DNA from: Spartobacteria bacterium
GTDB lineage: Bacteria > Verrucomicrobiota > Verrucomicrobiia > Chthoniobacterales > Chthoniobacteraceae
Assembly: GCA_021324825.1 (NCBI GenBank)
Contig: JAJPII010000032.1
Span: forward strand, 1 to 49,842
Direction of reading: 5' to 3'
DNA length: 49,842 nucleotides
The stretch's first letter is position 1. Every line of letters begins with the position of its first letter. Position numbers and translations under genes: made by a program. Shown one piece after another: positions 42,088 to 49,842 of the stretch. The notes under the pieces were generated by a model, which saw only the letters and a program-made list of their open reading frames with translations, was not told the DNA's origin and searched no databases.

Positions 42088-43071
42088 TCACGGAACGGGC
42101 AATTCCGCGAAGATTTTCTCGATGACGGTCTCGCTCGTTATCTCCTGCGCTTCGGCTTCGTAGCTGACGATGATCCTGTGCCGCAACACGTCCGGTCCGG
42201 CGCTCTTCACGTCCTGCGGGGTGATGTAGCCGCGCCCGGCGATGAATGCGCGCGCCCGCGCCGCCAGCGCCAGGCTTATCGTCGCGCGCGGGGAGGCGCC
42301 GTAGCGGATCATGCCGTCCAGGCTCAGCTTGAACCGGGCGGGTTCGCGCGTGGCCCAGACGATGTCGACGATGTAATCCTTGACCCGGTCGTCGATGTAG
42401 ATTTCGTTGACGATGGCGCGCGCGCTCAGGATGTGCTGCGGGCTTACGACCGCGCTCACTTCCGGCAGCGGGGCGGAGGTGGCCATCGCGTCGAGGATTT
42501 TGCGCTCCTCGGCCTTGGTGGGGTAGCCGACCTTCAGCTTCAGCATGAAGCGGTCGAGCTGCGCCTCGGGAAGCTGGTAGGTGCCCTCCTGCTCCAGCGG
42601 ATTCTGCGTCGCCAGCACCAGGAACGGGTCGGGCAGCGGGTACGTGCTCTCCCCTATTGTCACCTGACGCTCCTGCATCGCCTCCAGCAGCGCGCTCTGC
42701 ACCTTGGCGGGCGCGCGGTTTATCTCGTCGGCCAGGATGAGGTTTGAAAAAAGCGGGCCGTGTTTCGTGGTGAATTCGCCGCTGCGCGGATTGTAGATAA
42801 GCGTGCCGATGAGGTCGGCGGGAAGAAGATCGGGGGTGAATTGGATGCGCTGGAACCCCGTGTCGATGCACGCCGCGAGGGTGCGAACGGTCAACGTTTT
42901 GGCGAGGCCGGGGACGCCTTCGAGCAGGATGTGCCCGTTCGCCAGCAGGCCGGTCAGAAGGCCTTCGACGAGATACTTCTGGCCGACGACGATGCGGGCC
43001 ATTTCGGTTTCGAGCGCCGGGATCCATTGGCCGGCGTACTTCACTTGCTGGGTCAATTCCTGTGGTGTCAT
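42088..43071 (-). CDS. moxR: MoxR-family AAA+ ATPase
   Basis: 327 aa from ATG 43071; a TTG at 43116 would add 15 unconserved residues. Walker A GVPGLAKT (52-59), Walker B and following motif ILADEINRAPAKVQSALLEA (starting near 112), ATQNPLEQEGTYQLPEAQLD (sensor 1 and the MoxR-specific stretch) and YGASPRATISL (sensor 2) are all present. Expected to assemble into a hexameric ring and remodel or activate the vWA proteins encoded just downstream. No clear promoter or ribosome site in the 41 bases before it. Confidence 0.95.
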   Translation of the reverse strand: MTPQELTQQVKYAGQWIPALETEMARIVVGQKYLVEGLLTGLLANGHILLEGVPGLAKTLTVRTLAACIDTGFQRIQFTPDLLPADLIGTLIYNPRSGEFTTKHGPLFSNLILADEINRAPAKVQSALLEAMQERQVTIGESTYPLPDPFLVLATQNPLEQEGTYQLPEAQLDRFMLKLKVGYPTKAEERKILDAMATSAPLPEVSAVVSPQHILSARAIVNEIYIDDRVKDYIVDIVWATREPARFKLSLDGMIRYGASPRATISLALAARARAFIAGRGYITPQDVKSAGPDVLRHRIIVSYEAEAQEITSETVIEKIFAELPVP

Positions 43072-43112
43072 GAGGTTGCGGAGGATTAAGACAGGGCGGC
43101 GCCCCGCTCCGT

Positions 43113-44255
43113 TCAAACCTTGCTATCCGCCAACGCGGGCCGGGACGGATCGAAGCCGCGCTGCCAGACGTAGCGCTTCAGGAGGACTTTGAGCGTGGCC
43201 GTGAGCGGCACGGCGAGAAGGGCGCCGAGAAGCCCGCCGATGAGCAAGCTCCAGGCGAAAACGGAGACGATGACCGTCATCGGATGCAGCCCGACCGATT
43301 CCCCCACGATGCGGGGCGCGACGAAGAAGCTGTCAAGATTGGAGACGCAAAAGAAAATGCAGAGGACGATGAGCGGGTGCTTCCAGTCGCCCCACTGAAG
43401 GGCGGCGGTGAGGAGCGCGGGCAGGCAGCAGAGGATGATGCCGAGATACGGGATAAGCTGGAGGACGGCGACCATGAGGCCGAAGAGGAGCGCGAACTTC
43501 AGCCCCAGCACCAGCAGGCAAACGGCGATGAGCGCGCCGTCGATCATGGTCACGAGAATCTGCCCGCGGAAAAACGCGATGATGTAGGTGTTGATCTCCT
43601 CGACGCAGGAGACGACTTCGTCCTTGAAATCCGAGGCGCGGATCGGGAGATACGCGCTCCATCGCTCGGAGATGCTGGCCGCGTCCCGGAGAAGGAAAAA
43701 AAGATAGACCGGCACGACGACCAGGCCGATGAGGAAGCCGAAGACGCCCAGGAAGCCCGTGACGCTTTTTTGAACGAACGCCCATATCTTCTCCGGGAGG
43801 CTCGGCAGCCAATCCTGGAGATTGGTTCCCATCTCCTGGATGTACGGGACGTCGCCAAACCGCTCCTTGGACGATTTGATGGCCTTCAGAATGAGGACGC
43901 GGCCCTCGTCGATCAAACGCGGAACATCGCGTCCAAACTGAAGGCTCTGGTGCCCGATCTCCGGGACGACCCAAAAACCGATGGCCACGAGCGGCAACAG
44001 GATGAGCGTGAAAACATAGAGGACGGCCTTTGTTCGCGGGATTCCGAAGGCGCAGAATTTGTCGACGACGGGTTCGAGCAGATAGGCCAGGATGCCCGCG
44101 ACCGCCACCGGGATGAGCAGCGGCTGGAGAAAGCCGAGCGCTTCGCCGGCATAGAAGACGACGGCTATGGACAGGCCCGCGATGAACGCGATGGCAAGCG
44201 CGGTAAGCGCCGACCAGAGGACTTTCCTCTGCCAGGCTGTCGGGTAGCTCTTCAA
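43113..44255 (-). CDS. AI-2E family transporter (permease)
   Basis: 380 aa; start at TTG 44255 because there is no ATG before the first membrane helix, though GTG alternatives further in cannot be excluded. Seven or eight hydrophobic segments; PLLIPVAVAGILAYLLEPVVD near residue 45, VLQLIPYLGIILCCLPALL around 262 and APRIVGESVGLHPMTVIVSV around 320 are family signatures. Members export quorum-sensing signals, act as Na+/H+ antiporters or have unknown cargo. It lies 24 bases from icd and 41 bases from moxR; no functional link to either is obvious. Confidence 0.88.
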   Translation of the reverse strand: MKSYPTAWQRKVLWSALTALAIAFIAGLSIAVVFYAGEALGFLQPLLIPVAVAGILAYLLEPVVDKFCAFGIPRTKAVLYVFTLILLPLVAIGFWVVPEIGHQSLQFGRDVPRLIDEGRVLILKAIKSSKERFGDVPYIQEMGTNLQDWLPSLPEKIWAFVQKSVTGFLGVFGFLIGLVVVPVYLFFLLRDAASISERWSAYLPIRASDFKDEVVSCVEEINTYIIAFFRGQILVTMIDGALIAVCLLVLGLKFALLFGLMVAVLQLIPYLGIILCCLPALLTAALQWGDWKHPLIVLCIFFCVSNLDSFFVAPRIVGESVGLHPMTVIVSVFAWSLLIGGLLGALLAVPLTATLKVLLKRYVWQRGFDPSRPALADSKV

Positions 44256-44279
44256 AGTCGGGCAAGCGGCGTCCGCCTG

Positions 44280-45572
44280 CTACATCCGCGAGATGAGATT
44301 ATCGCCGAATTCGGAGCACTTGATCTCGGTGGCGCCTTCCATGAGGCGCGCGAAATCGTAGGTGACGCGCTTGCTGTTTATCGCGCCGTTGAGGGCCTTG
44401 ATGATCAGGTCCGCCGCTTCGCCCCAGCCGAGATAGCGGAGCATCATCTCGCCGGACAGGACGACCGAGCCGGGATTGACTCTGTCGAGATTCGCGTACT
44501 TCGGCGCCGTGCCGTGCGTGGCCTCGAAGATGGCGTGGCCGGTAATGTAGTTGATATTCCCGCCCGGCGCGATGCCGATGCCGCCGACCTGCGCCGCCAG
44601 CGCGTCGGAGAGGTAATCGCCGTTCAGGTTCAAGGTGGCGATGACGTCGAAATCCTCGGGCCGGGTGAGGACCTGCTGGAGGGTGATGTCGGCGATCGCG
44701 TCCTTTATCAGCACCTTGCCGGAAGCGAGCGCCTGCTTCTGCTCGGCGTTCGCGGCGGTTTCGCCGCCCGCCTTTTTCGTGCGTTCCCACTCGCTCCAGG
44801 TGTACGTCTTGCCCCCGAATTCGCGCTCGGCCAACTCGTAGCCCCAATCGCGGAAAGCGCCTTCGGTGTGCTTCATGATGTTCCCCTTGTGGACGAGGGT
44901 GACGCTCTTGCGTTTCTCGCGGATGGCGTATTCGATGGCCGCGCGCACGAGGCGCTCCGTGCCGGGCCGGCTCACGGGCTTGATGCCGATGCCGATCTGG
45001 TCCGGGGCCTCGCCCGCGAACCGGATTTTCTTCACTTCGTTCGGGAGGTTGCTCTTGAGAAAATCGAGCACCTTGAGAGCCGCTTCCGAACCGGCCTGGA
45101 AATCGATGCCGGCGTAGATGTCCTCCGTGTTCTCGCGGAAGATGACCATGTCGACCTTCTCGGGCCGCTTGACCGGGGAAGGCGTCCCCTTGAAATAACA
45201 GACGGGCCGCAGGCAGACATAGAGGTCGAGCATCTGGCGCAACGCGACGTTCAGGCTGCGGATGCCGCCGCCGACGGGCGTGGTGAGCGGGCCCTTGATG
45301 CCGACGAGATATTCGCGGAACGCGGTCACCGTCTCGTCGGGCAGCCAGTTGTTGAACTTCTGGAACGCGGCCTCGCCCGCGAAGACTTCGTGCCAGGCGA
45401 TCTTGCGCTTGCCGCCGTAAGCCTTTTCGACCGCGGCGTCGAAGACGCGCACCGAAGCGGCCCAAATATCGGGGCCGGTGCCGTCTCCCCGGACGAACGG
45501 GATGACGGGATGGTCGGGAACGCTGAGTTTTCCGGCATGGATGCTGATCTTTTCGCCTGCTGGTGTGGTCAT
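44280..45572 (-). CDS. icd: Isocitrate dehydrogenase, NADP+-dependent
   Basis: 430 aa, near the usual bacterial length of about 416. GDGTGPDIW opens the nucleotide-binding region; [20 protein letters not shown] holds the substrate serine (S106, equivalent to E. coli S113) and arginines; [10 protein letters not shown] (146-155) includes the catalytic tyrosine; [17 protein letters not shown] carries the Lys-Tyr pair typical of NADP+ specificity. It oxidises isocitrate to 2-oxoglutarate in the TCA cycle and supplies NADPH; the product feeds the glutamate dehydrogenase encoded upstream. ATG 45572 is preceded by a 58-base gap. Confidence 0.96.
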   Translation of the reverse strand: MTTPAGEKISIHAGKLSVPDHPVIPFVRGDGTGPDIWAASVRVFDAAVEKAYGGKRKIAWHEVFAGEAAFQKFNNWLPDETVTAFREYLVGIKGPLTTPVGGGIRSLNVALRQMLDLYVCLRPVCYFKGTPSPVKRPEKVDMVIFRENTEDIYAGIDFQAGSEAALKVLDFLKSNLPNEVKKIRFAGEAPDQIGIGIKPVSRPGTERLVRAAIEYAIREKRKSVTLVHKGNIMKHTEGAFRDWGYELAEREFGGKTYTWSEWERTKKAGGETAANAEQKQALASGKVLIKDAIADITLQQVLTRPEDFDVIATLNLNGDYLSDALAAQVGGIGIAPGGNINYITGHAIFEATHGTAPKYANLDRVNPGSVVLSGEMMLRYLGWGEAADLIIKALNGAINSKRVTYDFARLMEGATEIKCSEFGDNLISRM

Positions 45573-45630
45573 ATTAAGGGATGGTTTGGCTTTCGAGATT
45601 CCGTCATTTGCGGGGAATACGCCAGCCTTT

Positions 45631-47667
45631 TCACTCCGGCGCGGCGCGGACGACGGTGAGCGAATAGGGAGGCAGCCGGAAACGCGGCCCGGCCGTTTCC
45701 TCGCGCGAGGGCGGCTCGCTGCGGGACGGATACCCGGCCGGCCCCTGTTCATGCCAGACGTATTGTTTGCCGGAGAACTGACAGACATCGAACGGACCGC
45801 GCGGCGGCGCCCTCTTTCCGGCGAAGCGGAGTTGCACTTCGTGACTGGCCGCCGGGTCTTTGTTGATCAAGAGGAACGCCCAGCGTTTGTCGGGACGCAG
45901 GACCGCATAGGCGGCGACGAGGTCTTTTATATCGCAATCCGCACGGAAGACTTCGTGGCGGCCGCCGTCGGGCTGGGCCCACTCCCGGGTCACCATGCGC
46001 GCGGCGTAGTAAGTGGCCATGCGCGCGCGGACGCCGCCTTTTGCGTCCTGGAGGAACAACATGTTGTCGCCCCAGGAACAGCCGTAGTCGTCCTCCAGTT
46101 GGTTCGGCTCGTAGCCGTAGAGATAGGCCGTCTCGCCGCCGAGGGTGAGGAACAGGCCCGCGATGTCGGCGTTCAAAAGCGCGCCGGGAAGATCGACTTC
46201 CGCCCGGCCCGCGAACGCCGAGTAGCCATACTCGCTCAATACCATCGGGATGCGGCGCGTTATCCCGTTCCCGCGCATCAACTCGAAGGCGTTCCGCAAC
46301 ATCCGGGGCGCCTCGGGCAACTGGGTCGCGCTCGACTTGCAGACATCGTCGAAGGGATACCATTCGAAGGAGAAGAAATTGTAGTCCCGCGCATGACGCC
46401 GCGCGGCCAGGTAGGCGAGGAAATGGCGTATCCACCAGCCGTTGCCGGTTCGCCAGCCGGGCGATTCCTTGTCGAAGTCGACGGAGACAAAGCACGGGCC
46501 GCCGAGTTGCAAGCCCGGCGCGATCTTGTGGATGGCATCGGCCCATTGCACGTAAAGCGCGCCGTAGTCGGTCGGAGTCATCCTCTGCCCGTCCGGCTCC
46601 TCGCCCATCTCGATGCGCGGCGTGTCGTAGCCGCGCCGCCGGAGGAACGCGATCTCGGCGGCGGCGTTTTCCGGCGTGTCATAGACCACGGCCACGGGGA
46701 CGAGCATCGGCAGGCCGTTGGCGAGGCCGGAGGCGGCCAGCAGGTCGAAGCCCGGTTGCTCGACGTTTCCATCGCGGTCGATTTCCCGATGCCACGGGTC
46801 CGTGGAGGATACGGTCATCTCGCTCTGCCGCCTGGTTGGAGAATGCACGATCCGGTCGTGGAAAATTCCTTCCTTGTCGATGAACCCCGCTTCTATTTCG
46901 CGGATCGCATACCCCAGCCCGTCGCGCACATCCGCCGCGCCCTTCGGCGCCGCGCCGGACGCCGCCGTCATCAGGATGCGGAGTTGGCGGGTCGATTCCG
47001 TCCCGAGCCGGAGGAGGTCTTCGCCGCCTTTGCCAGCGGTTATCTTTCCGCCGGGAAAGGCGCGCCACCCCGTCGCGCCGCTGCCGTACTCCACCGCGAA
47101 CCGGGTCGCGAACGGAACGCCCCAGCGGATTCTCACCGCGTTGATCTCGCGAGGTGCGCCGAGGTCGATGATGACCCATTGCGGATGTTTCGCGTTGTCC
47201 TCGCCGGTGAAGCGGGCGTCCAGGTACGGGTTGCTCTTCCAGAACGTTTTCGAGTCGCCGTCGTCCAGGCGCGAATAGCCGTCATTGTTCGCTTCGTCGT
47301 TCGTGTCGCCCCGCCGGGGGAGATGGTATCCGTAACAAAGCCGGATCGGTTCCGCGGAATGCGCGTCGGAAGTCCAATACCCTTGCCGACGGGCGGGGTC
47401 GCTCCAGGTTCCGCGCGGGTTCCAGTGCCAGGCGTCGACTGCAAGTTCCGTCCGCAATCGGTAGCTGACGGGTTTCAACCCCGCCGTCAGCATCTCCTTC
47501 ACGTTGGCGGGGGAGAGCATCCGCTCCTCGTCGCCCTCGTGGTGGCCGTCGATGCCCGCGCCGAGGTTGGCGGGGGTGAACGTGTTGACCGGCGCGTCCG
47601 TCCACACGGTTATCGTCCCCGCCCGGGCCGCGCCCGCCAGGACAAGAATCGCGAGAAGGAGGCGCAT
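45631..47667 (-). CDS. Secreted discoidin-domain protein with clan GH-A-like glycosidase domain
   Basis: 678 aa. A signal peptide (about 1-16, [16 protein letters not shown]) is followed by [16 protein letters not shown]. Residues about 120-265 resemble an F5/8 type C (discoidin) carbohydrate-binding domain ([39 protein letters not shown]). A TIM-barrel-like region follows: EMGEEPDG (353-360) could carry the acid/base glutamate and [10 protein letters not shown] (E479) the nucleophile, as in clan GH-A. A beta-sandwich end is suggested by LTVV at the C-terminus. The family could not be named with confidence. The start is 2 bases after the TPR gene. Confidence 0.75.
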   Translation of the reverse strand: MRLLLAILVLAGAARAGTITVWTDAPVNTFTPANLGAGIDGHHEGDEERMLSPANVKEMLTAGLKPVSYRLRTELAVDAWHWNPRGTWSDPARRQGYWTSDAHSAEPIRLCYGYHLPRRGDTNDEANNDGYSRLDDGDSKTFWKSNPYLDARFTGEDNAKHPQWVIIDLGAPREINAVRIRWGVPFATRFAVEYGSGATGWRAFPGGKITAGKGGEDLLRLGTESTRQLRILMTAASGAAPKGAADVRDGLGYAIREIEAGFIDKEGIFHDRIVHSPTRRQSEMTVSSTDPWHREIDRDGNVEQPGFDLLAASGLANGLPMLVPVAVVYDTPENAAAEIAFLRRRGYDTPRIEMGEEPDGQRMTPTDYGALYVQWADAIHKIAPGLQLGGPCFVSVDFDKESPGWRTGNGWWIRHFLAYLAARRHARDYNFFSFEWYPFDDVCKSSATQLPEAPRMLRNAFELMRGNGITRRIPMVLSEYGYSAFAGRAEVDLPGALLNADIAGLFLTLGGETAYLYGYEPNQLEDDYGCSWGDNMLFLQDAKGGVRARMATYYAARMVTREWAQPDGGRHEVFRADCDIKDLVAAYAVLRPDKRWAFLLINKDPAASHEVQLRFAGKRAPPRGPFDVCQFSGKQYVWHEQGPAGYPSRSEPPSREETAGPRFRLPPYSLTVVRAAPE

Positions 47668-47669
47668 GC

Positions 47670-48338
47670 CTACTTTTCCAACTCCTTTTCGAGGAGCGGG
47701 TCGCGCGGCGCGCCGAGATCGAGCGCCTTCTGGTAATGGCGGCGCGCCAGTTCCACGGCGGGCGGCGACCGCCGGAGGCTGAAGAGAGCGAGGTTGAAGT
47801 GCGCTTCCGCGTAGTCGGGGTCGAGTTCTATCGCGTTCTCGAGCTCTTGTTCCGCGCCGGAAGTCCACCCCTTCCGGCCGATGGTGACGCCGAGGTAATT
47901 GTGCGCCCGGGCGTTTTTCGGGTCGAGCAGGACGGCCTGGCTCAACTCCGCCAGCGCGGCGTCCAGCTTGTCGCTTTCATAATACAGGACGCCGAGCGCG
48001 AGCCACGCCTGCGCGACATCCGGCTTCACGCGGACGGCGCGTTTGAGCAGCCTTTCCGCGTCCTCGAAATGTTTGAGCCGGTATTCGGCCACGCCGAGAT
48101 TCACGAGGCCGGTCGGGTCGTCGGGCGCGAGTTCCAGGAAACTACGAAACGCCTTTTCCGCCCGCTCGAAGTCGCCCATGTTGAAATCCCTCAACCCGTT
48201 TTCGATAAGCGCCTTCGCCTCGGGCGAAAGCCCGGCGGACGATGTTTCGAGAGGCCGCACGCCGGAACGAAATTTCGGCGCGTTCTGCGCCATGCAGGGA
48301 AGAACCAGGCAGAGAACGGCAACGCGGAGCGGCCTCAT
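47670..48338 (-). CDS. Secreted TPR-repeat protein
   Basis: 222 aa. A signal peptide (about 1-17, ending near CMAQ, which may be a lipobox-like or ordinary cleavage site) is followed by five or so TPR units: FNMGDFERAEKAFRSFLELA, GLVNLGVAEYRLKHFEDAER, AWLALGVLYYESDKLDAALA, AHNYLGVTIGRKGWTSGAEQ and AHFNLALFSLRRSPPAVELA. TPRs bind peptides or other proteins; partner unknown. It lies 12 bases after proC and immediately before the discoidin/glycosidase-like gene, suggesting joint expression. Confidence 0.85.
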   Translation of the reverse strand: MRPLRVAVLCLVLPCMAQNAPKFRSGVRPLETSSAGLSPEAKALIENGLRDFNMGDFERAEKAFRSFLELAPDDPTGLVNLGVAEYRLKHFEDAERLLKRAVRVKPDVAQAWLALGVLYYESDKLDAALAELSQAVLLDPKNARAHNYLGVTIGRKGWTSGAEQELENAIELDPDYAEAHFNLALFSLRRSPPAVELARRHYQKALDLGAPRDPLLEKELEK

Positions 48339-48350
48339 GCGGGGCTTCGC

Positions 48351-49160
48351 CTATCCCCCCTTCATCTCCCTCATCGCGCGCGAGCGGTCCGTGGCCGCGC
48401 GCACCGCGCCGAGCAGGGCGGAGCGGATGCCTGCCCGTTCCAGCGCCTCGATGCCCGCTATGGTCGTGCCGCCCGGGCTCGTCACCATGTCCTTCAACTC
48501 GGCGGGATGCAGGCCGGTTTGCAATACCATCTCGCCCGCGCCCGCGACCGTCTGCGCGGCGAGCCGCAGGGAAAGATCGCGCGGCAATCCCATGAGAACG
48601 CCGGCGTCCGCCAGCGCTTCCACCATCACATAGACATACGCGGGGCCGCTGCCGCTGAGGCCGGTGACGGCGTCGAGCAACTCTTCTTTCACGCGGAAGA
48701 CGACGCCGACCGCGGAGAAGATTTTTTCGACCGTCCCGCCGTCGCTTTCGCGCGCGGCTTTGCCGGGCGCGTAGGCCGCGGCGCCTTTGTGGATCAGGGC
48801 CGGAGTGTTCGGCATCACGCGGATGACGCGCGCTTCCGGCCCGGCGCTTTCCTCGAGTTGCGCGAGGGTCAGCCCCGCGGCGATCGAGATGACGAGCTTG
48901 TCTCGCAACTCCCCGCGGACGGCGCGCAACGCGGGCAAGGCGTCGCCCGGCTTCACGCAGAGAAGGATCGCGTCGGCCCAGGCCGCAAGCTCCGCATTGG
49001 AGGCGAAGGCGCGGAGTTGATGCTTTTCCGCAAGGGCCTTGGCCGCCGCCGGGACGGAGTCGGTCACGGCGATCTCCTCGCGCGGGAAGGCATTCGCTTT
49101 CAGGACGCCGCCCGCGAGGGCCGACGCCATTTTTCCACTGCCGAGAAATCCCAGTTTCAT
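48351..49160 (-). CDS. proC: Pyrroline-5-carboxylate reductase
   Basis: 269 aa, normal family length. MKLGFLGSGKMASALAGG is the Rossmann NAD(P)H-binding loop, VMPNTPALI and GLSGSGPAYVYVMVEALADA (substrate and dimer region) are diagnostic, and MVTSPGGTTIAG completes the signature. It reduces 1-pyrroline-5-carboxylate to proline. ATG 49160 lies 5 bases from the glutamate dehydrogenase stop, an obvious pairing since glutamate is the proline precursor. The longer frame upstream is antisense to gdhA. Confidence 0.96.
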   Translation of the reverse strand: MKLGFLGSGKMASALAGGVLKANAFPREEIAVTDSVPAAAKALAEKHQLRAFASNAELAAWADAILLCVKPGDALPALRAVRGELRDKLVISIAAGLTLAQLEESAGPEARVIRVMPNTPALIHKGAAAYAPGKAARESDGGTVEKIFSAVGVVFRVKEELLDAVTGLSGSGPAYVYVMVEALADAGVLMGLPRDLSLRLAAQTVAGAGEMVLQTGLHPAELKDMVTSPGGTTIAGIEALERAGIRSALLGAVRAATDRSRAMREMKGG

Positions 49161-49165
49161 ATTTT

Positions 49166-49842
49166 TTAAGGGAATAGGCCGCGGCTCTTTTTTGCTTGCA
49201 CCACGCGCTCGACGCCGATGGCCATCGCGGACATGCGGTGCGGCAGCTTCGCATCGCGCGCGCGCTTTATCATCGCCGCGAACGCCTGTTCCAGGATGCG
49301 GAAAAGTTTGTCGGTTATCTCCGTCTCGTTCCAAAAAAATTGCTGCAAGCCCTGCACCCATTCGAAATACGAGACGATGACGCCGCCGGCGTTGCACAGG
49401 ATGTCCGGGATGACGAAGATTTCGTTCCAGCGCTCGAACAATATCCGGTCGGCGGCGGGCGTGGTGGGGCCGTTGGCGGCCTCGGCCAGGATGCGGCACC
49501 TCAATTTCCCGGCGTTGTGTTCCGTGATGACGCCTTCAATCGCGGCGGGAACCAGCACGTCGCACTTCAGGGTCAGCAATTCGCCGGGCGGAACCGGTTC
49601 GGCGCCGTCGAATCCGGCGAGGCTCCCGTTTCGCGCGGCATGGCGTTCCGCCGCGCCGACGTCGATGCCGCGCGCATTGTAAAAGGCGCCGCTTTCGTCG
49701 CTGAGGCCTATGACTTTCATGTTGTCGCGGTAGGCCAGGGCGAGCGCCGAGACGGAGCCGACGTTGCCAAAGCCCTGCACTACGGCGGTGCAGTCCCCCG
49801 GCTTCATCTTGAGGACATTGAGGGCGCGTTCGACGAGGTAGA
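49166..49842 (-). CDS. gdhA: Glutamate (Glu/Leu/Phe/Val) dehydrogenase, C-terminal part only
   Basis: The frame is open to the end of the window, so about 225 C-terminal residues are seen and the N-terminal catalytic lysines lie outside. VVQGFGNVGS is the dinucleotide loop, AEAANGPTTPAAD and VIPDILCNAGGVIVSYFEWV are highly conserved in hexameric glutamate dehydrogenases of the RocG/GudB type. It interconverts glutamate and 2-oxoglutarate plus ammonia. Use of NAD or NADP cannot be judged. It is transcribed ahead of proC, with a 5-base gap, and icd lies in the same direction. Confidence 0.93.
   Translation of the reverse strand, partial: YLVERALNVLKMKPGDCTAVVQGFGNVGSVSALALAYRDNMKVIGLSDESGAFYNARGIDVGAAERHAARNGSLAGFDGAEPVPPGELLTLKCDVLVPAAIEGVITEHNAGKLRCRILAEAANGPTTPAADRILFERWNEIFVIPDILCNAGGVIVSYFEWVQGLQQFFWNETEITDKLFRILEQAFAAMIKRARDAKLPHRMSAMAIGVERVVQAKKSRGLFP

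Noticed and set aside
43284..45659. 791-codon open frame on the plus strand
   Set aside because: It is antisense to the AI-2E and icd genes, whose products carry clear family motifs. The frame is rich in Asp/Arg/Glu/Ala as expected for the mirror of a GC-rich gene, and shows no domain.
45478..47736. 752-codon plus-strand open frame
   Set aside because: Antisense to the secreted discoidin/glycosidase-like gene, which has a signal peptide and recognisable domains; composition typical of shadow frames.

Overview
The window is GC-rich (roughly two thirds G+C by eye) and almost wholly coding, with 44 of 45 genes on the minus strand. No tRNA, rRNA, CRISPR array, integrase or insertion sequence was seen. 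The gene content (Bat aerotolerance cluster with MoxR, DUF58 and DUF4381 proteins, NADP-type isocitrate dehydrogenase, very large surface-glycan locus, many GTG/TTG starts) fits a Gram-negative environmental bacterium. Verrucomicrobiota or a neighbouring phylum is my best guess; this is inference from gene content, not a database match.

Left part (27-32584) is a surface polysaccharide locus. A polyisoprenyl-phosphate sugar-1-phosphate transferase (27-1430) stands alone behind a bidirectional terminator (1536-1568). Upstream of that terminator about 30 genes run head to tail from a GbsR/MarR-type regulator (start 32584) to a glycosyltransferase ending at 1586. Most junctions are 4-base ATGA or GTGA overlaps, so the block looks like one ~31 kb polycistron. 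It encodes 14 GT4-fold and five GT2-fold glycosyltransferases, an exostosin-like (GT47) and a GT87-like transferase, an ABC-type glycan exporter (permease plus ATPase with a C-terminal glycan-recognition-like domain), an O-antigen ligase/polymerase-like protein, two membrane acyltransferases, a hexapeptide acetyltransferase, an ArnD-like deacetylase and a lone FdtA-type ketoisomerase. Several genes are paralogous pairs, so the locus grew partly by duplication.

The only plus-strand gene (32804-34204) is a second O-antigen ligase-like protein. It diverges from the regulator across a 219-base region rich in inverted repeats.

Right part (34238-49842) runs on the minus strand: glutamate dehydrogenase (cut by the window end), proC, a secreted TPR protein, a secreted discoidin/glycosidase-like protein, icd, an AI-2E-type permease, then moxR, DUF58, DUF4381, batA, a batB-batC fusion, batD, batE and a DUF3108 protein. 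The Bat proteins form a cell-envelope set with three vWA-type domains and TPR partners.

The least expected finding is a small dispersed element (29790-29940 and 35015-35191, with a solo end-like palindrome at 35898-35918). Its terminal inverted repeats supply the stop codon of the gene before it and the start codon of the gene after it.
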